Below are positions 41,824-49,881 of a stretch of 64,000 nucleotides of DNA, one piece after another. Position 1 is the stretch's first letter. Each line of letters opens with the position of its first letter. Under the pieces are notes generated by a model. The model was not told the DNA's origin, did no database searches, and saw nothing but the letters and a program-made list of their open reading frames with translations. The position numbers and the translations under genes are program-made. The stretch is from Lachnospiraceae bacterium (GTDB lineage Bacteria; Bacillota; Clostridia; Lachnospirales; Lachnospiraceae): the NCBI GenBank assembly GCA_017473115.1, contig JAFUNC010000001.1, positions 119,104 to 183,103 of the forward strand, in the 5' to 3' direction.

Positions 41824-43275
41824 TTAGAAATTAAAATATAAAAACTCGCTGATGCCTTCCATGGAGAATACACTCCAAACCAATAAAAACAATGTAATGA
41901 TAAACGTCAAAACCGTAGGTTTAAAAGTCTTCATCTTTTCATAGGCGTTGGGGCTGCCCAGCATCAGAATCAGGACTACCGCAAACCATCCCACCAAAAT
42001 CACCTGGGGATAAGCACCTCTAACGGATAAAATATCCATAATCTCCACCAATTCCGGAGATTCAATTTTAGTGACAAACTCCATATTAAATCCGCTAAAA
42101 TCAAAACTTACCGCTTTACGCAATATGGTCAATGCCTGATGAAAGTTATCCGCACGGAAAAATACCCAAGTCACATTGATAAAGGTAAACGTAATCAGCC
42201 AGTTCAATGCCGGATGAAGTTTATCAAAAAACTTCTTAAAGATTCGGGTAATCACATTAAATATACCATGCAGGACACCCCATAAAACAAAGGTCCAACT
42301 TGCGCCGTGCCAAAAACCGCTGATTAAGAAAACAAGCATCACGTTGATATAGGTTCTGACGGTTCCTTTCCGGCTGCCACCCAAAGGAATATATACATAT
42401 TTGGTAAAGAATCGAGTCAGCGTCATATGCCATCTGTCCCAGAATTCCGTAATGGTAAACGCCTTATAGGGCGAATCAAAGTTCACCGGTAACTCCAGAT
42501 TCATCATTTTACCGATACCGATAGCCATATCACAGTAACCGCTGAAATCGAAATAAATCTGAATGGTATACCCCAAAATTACCGCAAGGGCAGTGGGTGT
42601 ATTTAAATATTCAAACGTATCATATCCGTAAGCAACCATTCGTCCGAAAGTATCCGCTACCAATACTTTTTTCGCCAAACCAAATGTAAAAATATAAATA
42701 CCTTTTGCAAAATTTTCGCTGTTAAATTTCTTCTTGGAAAGGTCCATAAACTGCGGAACCAGTTCGTCATGAGTCACAATGGGACCTGCAATCAACTGCG
42801 GAAAATAGGTTACAAAACAGGCATAATGCAAAAAATTATACTTAGGAATCTCTCCCCGGTACGCGTCCACAATAAACGAAATTTGCTGAAACGTGAAGAA
42901 ACTGATACCCAGCGGAAGCGCAATCCGAAGAAACGGAATCTCCGTCTTAAAAATACCGTTGATGTTTCCGATAAAGAAATCCATATACTTAAAGTACAGT
43001 AAAATACCGATATTTACGGCTACACCGGCAATCATCAGGACTTTTTTAATCTTTTGGTCCGTTTTATTCAAAAGAAGATAAAAACCATAATTAATCAAAA
43101 CACTAAAGATTAAAATAAAAAGATAATTTATGTTGTTGTACCCGTAAAACCACAACGACATTCCCAAAAGAAATGCCATCGCAAGATTGTATTTTTTTAA
43201 ATGATTCAGACCGAAATACCCTATGATACAAAGGCCTAAAAACAGCAATATAAAAATATAGGAATTAAATAACAT
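41824..43275 (-). CDS. MBOAT family O-acyltransferase (AlgI/DltB-like)
   Basis: 483-residue multi-spanning protein with eleven or so helices that moves acyl groups across the membrane onto a polysaccharide or teichoic acid. Family hallmarks: LPLGISFFTFQQISFIVDAY (about 135), FDFSGYCDMAIGIGKMM (about 250), NFDSPYKAFTITEFWDRWHM (about 268) and the catalytic His in LISGFWHGASWTFVLWG (about 328). No dlt genes lie nearby, so this is more likely the AlgI-like type acting with the SGNH-like protein downstream. Its promoter is 43331-43359. Confidence 0.93.
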   Translation of the reverse strand: MLFNSYIFILLFLGLCIIGYFGLNHLKKYNLAMAFLLGMSLWFYGYNNINYLFILIFSVLINYGFYLLLNKTDQKIKKVLMIAGVAVNIGILLYFKYMDFFIGNINGIFKTEIPFLRIALPLGISFFTFQQISFIVDAYRGEIPKYNFLHYACFVTYFPQLIAGPIVTHDELVPQFMDLSKKKFNSENFAKGIYIFTFGLAKKVLVADTFGRMVAYGYDTFEYLNTPTALAVILGYTIQIYFDFSGYCDMAIGIGKMMNLELPVNFDSPYKAFTITEFWDRWHMTLTRFFTKYVYIPLGGSRKGTVRTYINVMLVFLISGFWHGASWTFVLWGVLHGIFNVITRIFKKFFDKLHPALNWLITFTFINVTWVFFRADNFHQALTILRKAVSFDFSGFNMEFVTKIESPELVEIMDILSVRGAYPQVILVGWFAVVLILMLGSPNAYEKMKTFKPTVLTFIITLFLLVWSVFSMEGISEFLYFNF

Positions 43276-43330
43276 ATTTCAATGCTCTCCTATTTTATTT
43301 TTTACATAAAATTTCCGTAATACCGCATCT

Positions 43331-43359
43331 ATCATACCATATCCCTTTTGCTACTGCAA
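43331..43359 (-). promoter_or_regulatory. Promoter of the MBOAT operon
   Basis: Minus strand: -10 TATGAT (43331-43336) preceded by TGG (extended -10), 17-base spacer, weak -35 TTGCAG (43354-43359). Confidence 0.55.
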
Positions 43360-43418
43360 ACCTCTGATCACACGGATTCTTTAATCTTTACCGCTTAATA
43401 ACTCAACAGCAAGACTTC

Positions 43419-43868
43419 TTACATCATCTCTTCGGAATCGTACAGAATGGTAAAGGGACCGTCATTGACCAGCGACACTTCCATATCGGCTCCAAAGATT
43501 CCGGTCTCTGTTTTTACACCGCTCTCACGACATTTGCCAATAATATATTCATACATATCGTTGGCAAAATCCGGTGCTCCCGCCCGGATAAAAGAAGGTC
43601 GGTTTCCTTTTTTACAATCCGCATACAGGGTAAACTGGGACACCAGAAGCAATGAACCATCCACATCCTCCAACGCCAGATTGGTCTTGCCTTCCGCATC
43701 CGCAAAAATACGAAGGCCTAACAATTTCTTTACCAGTTTGTCCGCAATTTCTTTTGTATCTTCATTAGATACTCCGATAAACACCAAAAAACCTTTCCCG
43801 ATTGCACCGGTGGTTTTTCCTTCTACCACCACTTTGGCTTCTTTTACACGCTGGATTACAAATTTCAT
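43419..43868 (-). CDS. dtd: D-aminoacyl-tRNA deacylase
   Basis: 149-residue enzyme that hydrolyses D-amino acids mischarged on tRNA, a proofreading step of translation. N-terminal [20 protein letters not shown], the signature [20 protein letters not shown] (about 75-94), and the cross-subunit Gly-cisPro motif [11 protein letters not shown] (about 135) identify it clearly. Length is normal. Single gene. Confidence 0.97.
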   Translation of the reverse strand: MKFVIQRVKEAKVVVEGKTTGAIGKGFLVFIGVSNEDTKEIADKLVKKLLGLRIFADAEGKTNLALEDVDGSLLLVSQFTLYADCKKGNRPSFIRAGAPDFANDMYEYIIGKCRESGVKTETGIFGADMEVSLVNDGPFTILYDSEEMM

Positions 43869-43969
43869 ATTTTATCTCCCGGTTTGATTTTTATTCTGTT
43901 CTGAAATGCCGAAATGATTGCCGACACTTCAAATATCTTCATTTTATCTCACAATTTTAACATTTTATA

Positions 43970-43978
43970 TGCTATAAT
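43970..43978 (+). promoter_or_regulatory. Extended -10 promoter of the NifX-like gene
   Basis: TGCTATAAT (43970-43978), a perfect TATAAT with an extended TG; no good -35. About 80 bases before the ATG at 44059. Confidence 0.5.
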
Positions 43979-44058
43979 CATTTTCGGGCTTTACTGATTT
44001 CATACAAGTATCCGCCCCGACTTTTACCAGTATAACATAAGAATGAGAGAAAATAAAA

Positions 44059-44457
44059 ATGAATATTGCGGTAACTTACGAAAACGGACAAATTTTTCAG
44101 CATTTCGGACATACGGAACAGTTTAAGGTATATGAAATCGAAAACAACACTGTGACAAACAGTTATGTTGTAGATACCAACGGCCAGGGGCACGGCGCAC
44201 TGGCAGGTTTTTTATCCTTACATAATATTGAAGTGTTAATCTGCGGCGGCATCGGCGGCGGCGCACAGATGGCTCTGGCCAATGCCGGCATCAAACTCTA
44301 CGGCGGCGTAAGCGGAGATGCGGATGCTGCAGTTGCAGCTTATCTCGCAGGTAACCTTGAGTTTAATCCCAACGTACAGTGTAATCACCACGGACATGAC
44401 CACGGTGAAGGACATAATTGCGGCAACCATGGTTGCGGAAGTCACAGTTGTCATTAA
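44059..44457 (+). CDS. NifX/NifB-like iron-molybdenum cluster-binding domain protein
   Basis: 132-residue small cytosolic protein. The N-terminal 100 residues (MNIAVTYENGQIFQHFGHTE with the ligand His, then AGFLSLHNIEVLICGGIGGG and ANAGIKLYGGVSGDADAAVA) are the dinitrogenase Fe-Mo cofactor binding fold. The last 30 residues are a Cys/His/Gly-rich tail (CNHHGHDHGEGHNCGNHGCG and onward) that could bind several metal ions. There are no nitrogenase genes here; in Clostridia such proteins are common and may handle iron-sulfur or other metal clusters. Weak ribosome site. Confidence 0.9.
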   Translation: MNIAVTYENGQIFQHFGHTEQFKVYEIENNTVTNSYVVDTNGQGHGALAGFLSLHNIEVLICGGIGGGAQMALANAGIKLYGGVSGDADAAVAAYLAGNLEFNPNVQCNHHGHDHGEGHNCGNHGCGSHSCH

Positions 44458-44541
44458 TAGATTTTTGATTTCTTGCTTCATAAAATTTACTTTTCCGGAG
44501 CAAAGATTCTTTTATATATAAGAATTATTTTCCGAAAATAG

Positions 44542-44556
44542 TTAATAATTTTATAA
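44542..44556 (+). promoter_or_regulatory. Candidate PerR-like box upstream of rubrerythrin
   Basis: TTAATAATTTTATAA matches the PerR consensus TTATAATnATTATAA at most positions and ends eight bases before the -35 of the rubrerythrin promoter. Rubrerythrins are often controlled by PerR in Clostridia. A/T-richness makes chance matches likely. Confidence 0.35.
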
Positions 44557-44563
44557 AAAGAAA

Positions 44564-44592
44564 TGGACAACTTTCTTTTTAAAAAATATAAT
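44564..44592 (+). promoter_or_regulatory. Promoter of rubrerythrin
   Basis: -35 TGGACA (44564-44569), 17-base spacer, perfect -10 TATAAT (44587-44592), 36 bases before the ATG at 44628; followed by the strong AGGAGGG ribosome site. Confidence 0.85.
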
Positions 44593-44627
44593 AAAATCAC
44601 CATAAAACCAAAAGGAGGGTTACACCT

Positions 44628-45164
44628 ATGTCCAAATACGCAGGTACACAAACAGAAAAAAACTTAATGGCAGCTTTTTCCGGAGAATCAGAGGCCAGAA
44701 ACAAATACACTTATTTTGCTTCCAAGGCAAAAAAGGAAGGTTATGAACAGATTGCGGCTCTTTTCTTAAAGACTGCAGATAACGAAAAAGAACATGCCAA
44801 ATTATGGTTCAAAGAATTAGAAGGCATCGGCAATACTGCAGAAAATCTTATTTCTGCTGCTGCAGGTGAAAACTACGAATGGACCGATATGTACGATGGT
44901 TTCGCCAAAACTGCTGAAGAAGAAGGTTTCCCTGAGTTGGCTGCCAAATTCCGTATGGTGGCTGCAATTGAGAAGCATCATGAAGAGCGCTACCGTGCAT
45001 TGTTACACAATGTGGAAGCTGCAGAAGTATTTGCCAAGAGCGAAGTAAAGGTTTGGGAATGCCGCAACTGCGGTCATATCGTGGTTGGCACCAAGGCTCC
45101 CGAAATCTGCCCTACCTGTGCACATCCGCAAAGTTATTTTGAAATTCACGCAGAAAACTACTAA
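44628..45164 (+). CDS. rbr: Rubrerythrin
   Basis: 178-residue cytosolic peroxide-scavenging iron protein of anaerobes; reduces hydrogen peroxide to water. N-terminal ferritin-like four-helix domain with the di-iron Glu ligands in [19 protein letters not shown] (Glu at about 20), [16 protein letters not shown] (about 53) and [13 protein letters not shown] (about 115), followed by a C-terminal rubredoxin domain with two CxxC pairs, CRNCG (about 144) and CPTCAHP (about 163). Good promoter, strong ribosome site and a strong terminator suggest high expression. Confidence 0.97.
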   Translation: MSKYAGTQTEKNLMAAFSGESEARNKYTYFASKAKKEGYEQIAALFLKTADNEKEHAKLWFKELEGIGNTAENLISAAAGENYEWTDMYDGFAKTAEEEGFPELAAKFRMVAAIEKHHEERYRALLHNVEAAEVFAKSEVKVWECRNCGHIVVGTKAPEICPTCAHPQSYFEIHAENY

Positions 45165-45252
45165 ATTTTTACGTTTTCACACCAAGGAAAACGTATTCTG
45201 CTGAAATATGAAGTTTCATATTACATTTTTTAAAATAATGAAAACGAATATA

Positions 45253-45289
45253 AAAGGTCTGCAGTCCTTTCGGTACTGCAGACCTTTTA
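45253..45289. terminator. Bidirectional terminator between rbr and small-protein gene
   Basis: Perfect stem AAAGGTCTGCAGT / ACTGCAGACCTTT with a short loop; T-rich on both exits. Serves rubrerythrin and the convergent 49-residue gene. Confidence 0.92.
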
Positions 45290-45312
45290 ACCTTATTCAG
45301 GCACTTCTCTGA

Positions 45313-45462
45313 TTAGTATTCTTTGTTTTTGTTAGACTTATTTTCTGTTTTATCATAAGCATTGTTCTTAGAAGCATTCTTTGCTTTGTTGTTATTTTTA
45401 TCTTCTGTCTTGTAACAATCCTTATTTGCATTGTATGACTTATCGTTGTAGTTATCCTTCAT
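45313..45462 (-). CDS. Small Lys/Asn-rich protein
   Basis: 49-residue hydrophilic, low-complexity protein: MKDNYNDKSYNANKDCYKTE followed by DKNNNKAKNASKNNAYDKTE and a short end. More than half of its residues are Asn, Lys or Asp; one Cys. The ATG has an excellent AAGGAGAGG site eight bases upstream, which together with a convergent strong terminator argues that it is a real gene. Disordered by composition; no family recognised. Similar short Asn/Lys-rich proteins occur in Clostridia, some linked with stress or spore, but no role can be given. A perfect palindrome lies 55-80 bases upstream. Confidence 0.65.
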   Translation of the reverse strand: MKDNYNDKSYNANKDCYKTEDKNNNKAKNASKNNAYDKTENKSNKNKEY

Positions 45463-45516
45463 GATGCACCTCTCCTTCCAATTGAAATCTTTTTCTTTTC
45501 GCATTCTATTGTGAAT

Positions 45517-45541
45517 GAAACGCAAACGTGCTTTGCGTTTC
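45517..45541. promoter_or_regulatory. Perfect palindrome, possible operator
   Basis: GAAACGCAAA-cgtgc-TTTGCGTTTC, a perfect 10-base inverted repeat with a five-base centre, without a T run on either side. The half-site ACGCAAA resembles half-sites of LacI-family operators. It lies between the small-protein gene and the divergent ECF sigma gene, so it could regulate either. Confidence 0.5.
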
Positions 45542-45586
45542 AAAACACATCCACGTTTCTGAAACTATTGTTTGCAGGTTTGTGTG

Positions 45587-45615
45587 TTTATAAACTGGAA
45601 GTTTTTTGCTATAAT
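45587..45615 (+). promoter_or_regulatory. Promoter of the second ECF sigma operon
   Basis: -35 TTTATA (45587-45592), 17-base spacer, perfect -10 TATAAT (45610-45615). A second sequence, TGAAACCTTTCGACC from 45626, resembles -35 regions of ECF-sigma promoters and could be an autoregulated start. Confidence 0.55.
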
Positions 45616-45707
45616 TTTTTAAAAATGAAACCTTTCGACCTTTTTATGTGTTTTATTGATATAAGAGCCTAAAATAAGAATGCGCATTACAAATGAAGGA
45701 GAAAACA

Positions 45708-46181
45708 ATGACAGAGGAATTATTCTGCCAACACTATGAAAAATATAAGAATACGGTGTATTCGGTGATATTTAACTACGTGCAGAATACGGAAGATACC
45801 GCGGACCTTTTACAGGAGGTCTTTATCAAATTGTTCTCTACAGAGAATATATTTGACACTGATGAATATTTGAAAGCCTGGCTGATTCGGGTTTCCATTA
45901 ACTTATGTAAAAATCACTTAAGAAGTGCAAAAGTACGCAAGATTGTCCCTTTAGAGGAAGATATTCCCTTCTTTGATAAAAATGAGGAAAACGATTTGCT
46001 AAAAGTTGTTTTTACACTACCGGAGAAATACCGAATCCCCATTCACCTATTCTATTACGAATCTTACAGCATTAAGGAAATAGGCGATATTTTGGATATG
46101 CCGGAGGCAACAGTCAAAATCCGACTGAAACGAGGCCGCGAGAAACTAGGTAAAATCTTGAACAAGGAGGATTGGTTGTAA
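45708..46181 (+). CDS. ECF-type RNA polymerase sigma factor (second locus)
   Basis: 157-residue ECF sigma. Region 2: NTVYSVIFNYVQNTEDTADL and EYLKAWLIRVSINLCKNHLR; region 4: LPEKYRIPIHLFYYESYSIK and EIGDILDMPEATVKIRLKRG. Shares the HLFYYE signature with the ECF sigma at 20694-21266, so the two belong to one subfamily. The start chosen at 45708 has AAGGAG six bases upstream; an in-frame ATG five codons before would lie on top of that site. Coupled by TAATG to its DUF4179 partner. Confidence 0.93.
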   Translation: MTEELFCQHYEKYKNTVYSVIFNYVQNTEDTADLLQEVFIKLFSTENIFDTDEYLKAWLIRVSINLCKNHLRSAKVRKIVPLEEDIPFFDKNEENDLLKVVFTLPEKYRIPIHLFYYESYSIKEIGDILDMPEATVKIRLKRGREKLGKILNKEDWL

Positions 46182-47503
46182 TGAAAACGAATGAACTTTA
46201 TATAGAACAGATCAATCAATTCTGCGAAGCCAATTGTAAGGTAACTGCCGAGGATATTCTTACCAAGGCAAAGCAGAGACAGGCAGAGAACGTGTTGGCC
46301 GAAACACCGGCTGCAAAAACTGCCGAAAAAACACGTTCCGCAAAAGAGGAAATGCAAACTACTGCATCTTCCGAAGAAAAAGAAACAATTTCCAAAAAAA
46401 CAGGCAAAGTAATAACAATGCCCTCAGGCAAAAAGGCGATGTTCCGCTTAAGCCATATAGTAGCCGCATGTTTGGCAATTTTCCTTTTAACCGGTACTAC
46501 TATCCTTGCTTTTAGCGGCAAAATCGGACACTTCTTCGGCGATGCAGGAGTAACCGTAGTTGCTTTTGACGAACGCAAAATGGAATTCTTTTTCCGGGAT
46601 GTTCTTAACGACGAAACAACAGCCGAACTGGTTGGCAAAGGCTATTTATACGAAATTAACCAGGTACAGGAAGATGAAAACTTCCGTATAGAGGTGATTG
46701 CAGCTTCAGGCGATGTAGACAATGCTAAATTAGCGGTTGATGTATATCTTAAGGACGAACATCTGGCAGCAGCAAACGACCGCATTTACTTAATCGGCTA
46801 TCTTGCAAATCCCGGTGAAGAACCGGTCAAAGATCCCAACGGTTGCAGAGTAACCGAAGCTTATGGCACTAAAGATGAAACCGTAGACAATTTATATCAT
46901 GTTCTTTTAGATATCGATTCTAGCCATTCGGAAGTTGTATATTGCTTCTCCACTGTTATTACTACTTTTGCTTCCGATGAAGATCAACCATTATATGTAT
47001 ATGATTTATTGCCCGAATTGGAAAGAAATCCTTTCTGGAGATGGCACTCACTGGATTTGCGTTTTAATATAACCATACCGGAAGATGCTTACAGCCGGAT
47101 TATAAACCGCCGCTACAGAGATATCGCTTATCACGGTGCAACATATGAATACCATTTGGATACGGTGGAATACGGCTTTTATGATACAAGACTTATGTTC
47201 CATTTCGACTATGACAGCGATTTTATTCCAAGCAATGAAGAAGGCGCAACAGCGTATGAAAGATATATGGCTACAGAATTCAATAGTATGTTACAGGATG
47301 CCGCGTTGATCGTGGATGGTACAGAATACAAATATGACAATAACAATCTCCTTCCTTGGTCTACGTGCTATTCCGGAGAGGGAGAAGACAACACCAACCG
47401 TTGCGAACTTACTATTTTCTTTCCTTCCGCAAACTACTTCGAATCCGAAAGTATTCTTTTACGAATCGGTGACGAAACCTATGATTTAAAAGAAAGTGAA
47501 TAA
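46181..47503 (+). CDS. DUF4179-like membrane protein, probable anti-sigma factor
   Basis: 440-residue bitopic protein: a cytoplasmic region of about 88 residues (unusually long, Glu/Thr/Lys-rich in the middle), one membrane helix (about 90-110) and then GHFFGDAGVTVVAFDERKME and a 320-residue extracellular domain with many acidic and aromatic residues. The location and TAATG overlap with an ECF sigma gene parallel the locus at 19552-21266. Divergent from that protein in sequence, so it probably senses a different signal. First of four co-directional envelope proteins. Confidence 0.82.
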   Translation: MKTNELYIEQINQFCEANCKVTAEDILTKAKQRQAENVLAETPAAKTAEKTRSAKEEMQTTASSEEKETISKKTGKVITMPSGKKAMFRLSHIVAACLAIFLLTGTTILAFSGKIGHFFGDAGVTVVAFDERKMEFFFRDVLNDETTAELVGKGYLYEINQVQEDENFRIEVIAASGDVDNAKLAVDVYLKDEHLAAANDRIYLIGYLANPGEEPVKDPNGCRVTEAYGTKDETVDNLYHVLLDIDSSHSEVVYCFSTVITTFASDEDQPLYVYDLLPELERNPFWRWHSLDLRFNITIPEDAYSRIINRRYRDIAYHGATYEYHLDTVEYGFYDTRLMFHFDYDSDFIPSNEEGATAYERYMATEFNSMLQDAALIVDGTEYKYDNNNLLPWSTCYSGEGEDNTNRCELTIFFPSANYFESESILLRIGDETYDLKESE

Positions 47504-47505
47504 AC

Positions 47506-48537
47506 ATGAGAAAATATATCAAAGTTTTTTTTAAAAAACGTTTTACGAAAAAAAATATTATTATTTTTTCTATTGTCCTCGTTATTTTCACACTTCTGGT
47601 CCTCTTTGGACCGGATACAACCATTGAATACGATTGGTTAAAACAAGAAAACGGTATCGGTTATCATAAAATAAATTCCAATCATATCAAAATGACTTGT
47701 CCCGGCGATTGGCTGAATGAGTCCGTTTATGCTTATACCTTGGAACACGGGACAGGTTCGGCTCCGTACGAATATAACGTACCCACCGATAAACTTATCC
47801 TTTTTTATGCGAAGGATTATATTAATGGCAAGAAGCACCCTGCTTCCATAACCATTACCTATCTTTCAGACCAAACAACACCGGTAAAAGATCAGGCGCT
47901 GGCCTTTGCTTCTACGCTTCAAACAACGGATGACTACAAGTTCATAGGCGAGGAAGCAACCACTTGGGAAGATGTAGGACGGTACTATTATCTGCACAAC
48001 GACGACCACTATGCAGATCCGTTTCCTTCTTATGAGTGGGATCTTGCAGTTTGGAAGTATGAATATATCGATAAAAGTACCAATCAAAAGTGCGAAACCC
48101 TCTTCTTTGAAAGAGCAGACGGCCTTTATTCCATTGATATGAAATATCCGCGTTTGAGCAAAGATATAAAAGAAGGAATGTATGCCTTGTTTGAAAATAT
48201 TGATTTCCAAATCGACTTAGAAATCGACCAGCAGATGGAGGATGCGCTTTCTTGTACAACAAAGAAAACAGACGATGAAGAACTGATTGTAGTAGTTACC
48301 TATGACGGAGAAGTTACGATTGATAAGTTATATTGTGAACTGGAAAGTTATTCTTCGGAAGGTTCCGAATTATCTGTCTCCTATGCTACAACTATGGAAC
48401 ATGATGTAAAACCCGGAGAAACCGTAGTGTTTACCTTTGATGCAAGAACCGTAAGTGACTTTGAAGGCATTGAACCTCGTGTTTTTGCTGCCTGGAGTGC
48501 ACATGATATAAAAGACGGCAGCAATAGAGCTTACTAA
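47506..48537 (+). CDS. Single-pass surface protein of unknown function
   Basis: 343 residues: a very basic cytoplasmic start (MRKYIKVFFKKRFTKKN), one helix (about 18-36), then an extracellular domain beginning PDTTIEYDWLKQENGIGYHK. HIKMTCPGDWLNESVYAYTL (about 62) and a later region rich in Tyr and Asp follow; the last 90 residues look like a beta-sandwich (VVTYDGEVTIDKLYCELESY). No family recognised. It starts two bases after the DUF4179 stop with a poor ribosome site, so it is probably translated by coupling. Paralogy with the protein at 48970 is possible: both have a helix then a GDW/SDW segment. Confidence 0.75.
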   Translation: MRKYIKVFFKKRFTKKNIIIFSIVLVIFTLLVLFGPDTTIEYDWLKQENGIGYHKINSNHIKMTCPGDWLNESVYAYTLEHGTGSAPYEYNVPTDKLILFYAKDYINGKKHPASITITYLSDQTTPVKDQALAFASTLQTTDDYKFIGEEATTWEDVGRYYYLHNDDHYADPFPSYEWDLAVWKYEYIDKSTNQKCETLFFERADGLYSIDMKYPRLSKDIKEGMYALFENIDFQIDLEIDQQMEDALSCTTKKTDDEELIVVVTYDGEVTIDKLYCELESYSSEGSELSVSYATTMEHDVKPGETVVFTFDARTVSDFEGIEPRVFAAWSAHDIKDGSNRAY

Positions 48538-48552
48538 AAAGGAGCAATAATT

Positions 48553-48936
48553 ATGAAAAACAAAAAAATAATAATTGGCGTGACAATTGCTTTTTTATCA
48601 ATTATCATTTTACTGGGTGGCATTGCTCTTGCAATATTTCTCCCACTCAAAGATTACCTGGATGAAACACCGAAAATCACACCGGACCCTACCATTACGG
48701 TAGCACACGGTGAAACCTTATCGGTATCGGACCTTTGTCAGGTAGAATGTAAAGGAAATTATACTCTTTCTTTGAGTATTACCGAAACACAGATTCCCGA
48801 CGCTGTAGTAAGCGCAGACAAACAATCCATTTATGTGGGATCTTCTGCCGGTGTAATTATCGTAGAAATTATGGGCAGAGGAGAAAATGCCGAAAGCAGA
48901 TGCGTAAATGCGCGAATTCTGGTAGACTTGGATTAA
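48553..48936 (+). CDS. Small single-pass protein with Ig-like ectodomain
   Basis: 127 residues: short basic N-terminus, helix (about 8-30), Pro-rich linker (DETPKITPDPTITVAHGETL) and one domain of about 75 residues of beta-strand character (LSVSDLCQVECKGNYTLSLS, VVSADKQSIYVGSSAGVIIV). It resembles a bacterial Ig-like domain, with Cys residues that may form a disulfide, but I cannot name the family. Excellent AAAAGGAG site. Fourth gene of the sigma operon. Confidence 0.7.
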   Translation: MKNKKIIIGVTIAFLSIIILLGGIALAIFLPLKDYLDETPKITPDPTITVAHGETLSVSDLCQVECKGNYTLSLSITETQIPDAVVSADKQSIYVGSSAGVIIVEIMGRGENAESRCVNARILVDLD

Positions 48937-48969
48937 GAAATCTCCACCGTATCTTTGAAAGGAACACCG

Positions 48970-49794
48970 ATGAACAAGACAAAAAAAATCGTTATTATTG
49001 CAATAATTGCCGTGCTTTTAACGGCTGTACTGTATTTTATCATTCTTCATCCCCGCATTAAAACATACTTATCAACTGTCGCAATCTATGAAGAATTCGG
49101 CGGCAATCGTGATATTGGTGAGCCAATTATCGAATACGATCATTCTAACGTAACGGATGAATCTCTGGTTCTGACAGACTTTGGAACCTTTCGTCTCGGT
49201 ATTCCGTCCGACTGGGAAGACCGGAGCAAAGAAGACTCTGAATTCACCACATATTGCACCATCGGAGCTGCAAACGCGGTAGGAAAAGAACTTGAACCGA
49301 ATGAGGAAATTATGGTTTTTAATCCTGCGGGAAATGATAATTCTTCCATTGTACTCTTAAATAATGAAGAATTGTATGAAGAATCCGGATTTTCAGATGC
49401 GGATATCAGACACTTAACAAGAGGATTTGAGAAATTAGGCTACGAAATGCCGGATAGTGCTTATGCCACCTTAAAATGTGCACATTCCATTACTCCGGAT
49501 GACTATAATTTCTTAAAATATGATGAATCGCTTGCTTTTACCTACGCCCTTGTTTTCAGGGCCGGCAGTCTGTACTACTCTAATGGCAACACTGCTAAAA
49601 CATATTATTACGAAACTGACAATAAATGTGCAATCATTAATGAACAATACAGACCGGACTACGACGGAAAATATCATTTTAAAATGGAAGTTTATGATGC
49701 GGATGACTTAAACACAGGATATATATTTACTATGACGGTAACAGATAAGGAAACCGCTTATGCGATTATTAATTCATTGACCTTTGATGACTAA
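48970..49794 (+). CDS. Single-pass surface protein of unknown function
   Basis: 274 residues: MNKTKKIVIIAIIAVLLTAV with one helix (about 6-27), then an extracellular domain with LVLTDFGTFRLGIPSDWEDR (about 60), GFSDADIRHLTRGFEKLGYE (about 138) and several Tyr/Asp-rich strands. No family recognised. The start at 48970 has AAAGGA at seven bases; a TTG five codons earlier is in frame but overlaps that site. Last gene of the operon, before a strong terminator. Confidence 0.75.
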   Translation: MNKTKKIVIIAIIAVLLTAVLYFIILHPRIKTYLSTVAIYEEFGGNRDIGEPIIEYDHSNVTDESLVLTDFGTFRLGIPSDWEDRSKEDSEFTTYCTIGAANAVGKELEPNEEIMVFNPAGNDNSSIVLLNNEELYEESGFSDADIRHLTRGFEKLGYEMPDSAYATLKCAHSITPDDYNFLKYDESLAFTYALVFRAGSLYYSNGNTAKTYYYETDNKCAIINEQYRPDYDGKYHFKMEVYDADDLNTGYIFTMTVTDKETAYAIINSLTFDD

Positions 49795-49833
49795 CGCACA
49801 TATTGCTTTTATTCGTTGCCATTACATAAAATC

Positions 49834-49881
49834 AGCCCTCTGCTTTGTTGATTTTCATCAAAAGCAGGGGGCTTTCATTTT
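49834..49881. terminator. Bidirectional terminator, sigma operon / chemoreceptor gene
   Basis: Long stem AGCCCTCTGCTTT...TTGAT / ATCAA...AAGCAGGGGGCT around a TTTC loop, with T-rich exits on both strands. Ends both convergent transcription units. Confidence 0.88.

Noticed and set aside
41824-43275. Assignment of the MBOAT protein as DltB
   Set aside because: No dltA, dltC or true dltD gene is adjacent; the partner has an AlgJ/SGNH-like pattern instead.
45517-45541. Terminator for the small Lys/Asn-rich gene or the sigma operon
   Set aside because: Perfect stem but no T run on either strand, and located upstream of both genes.
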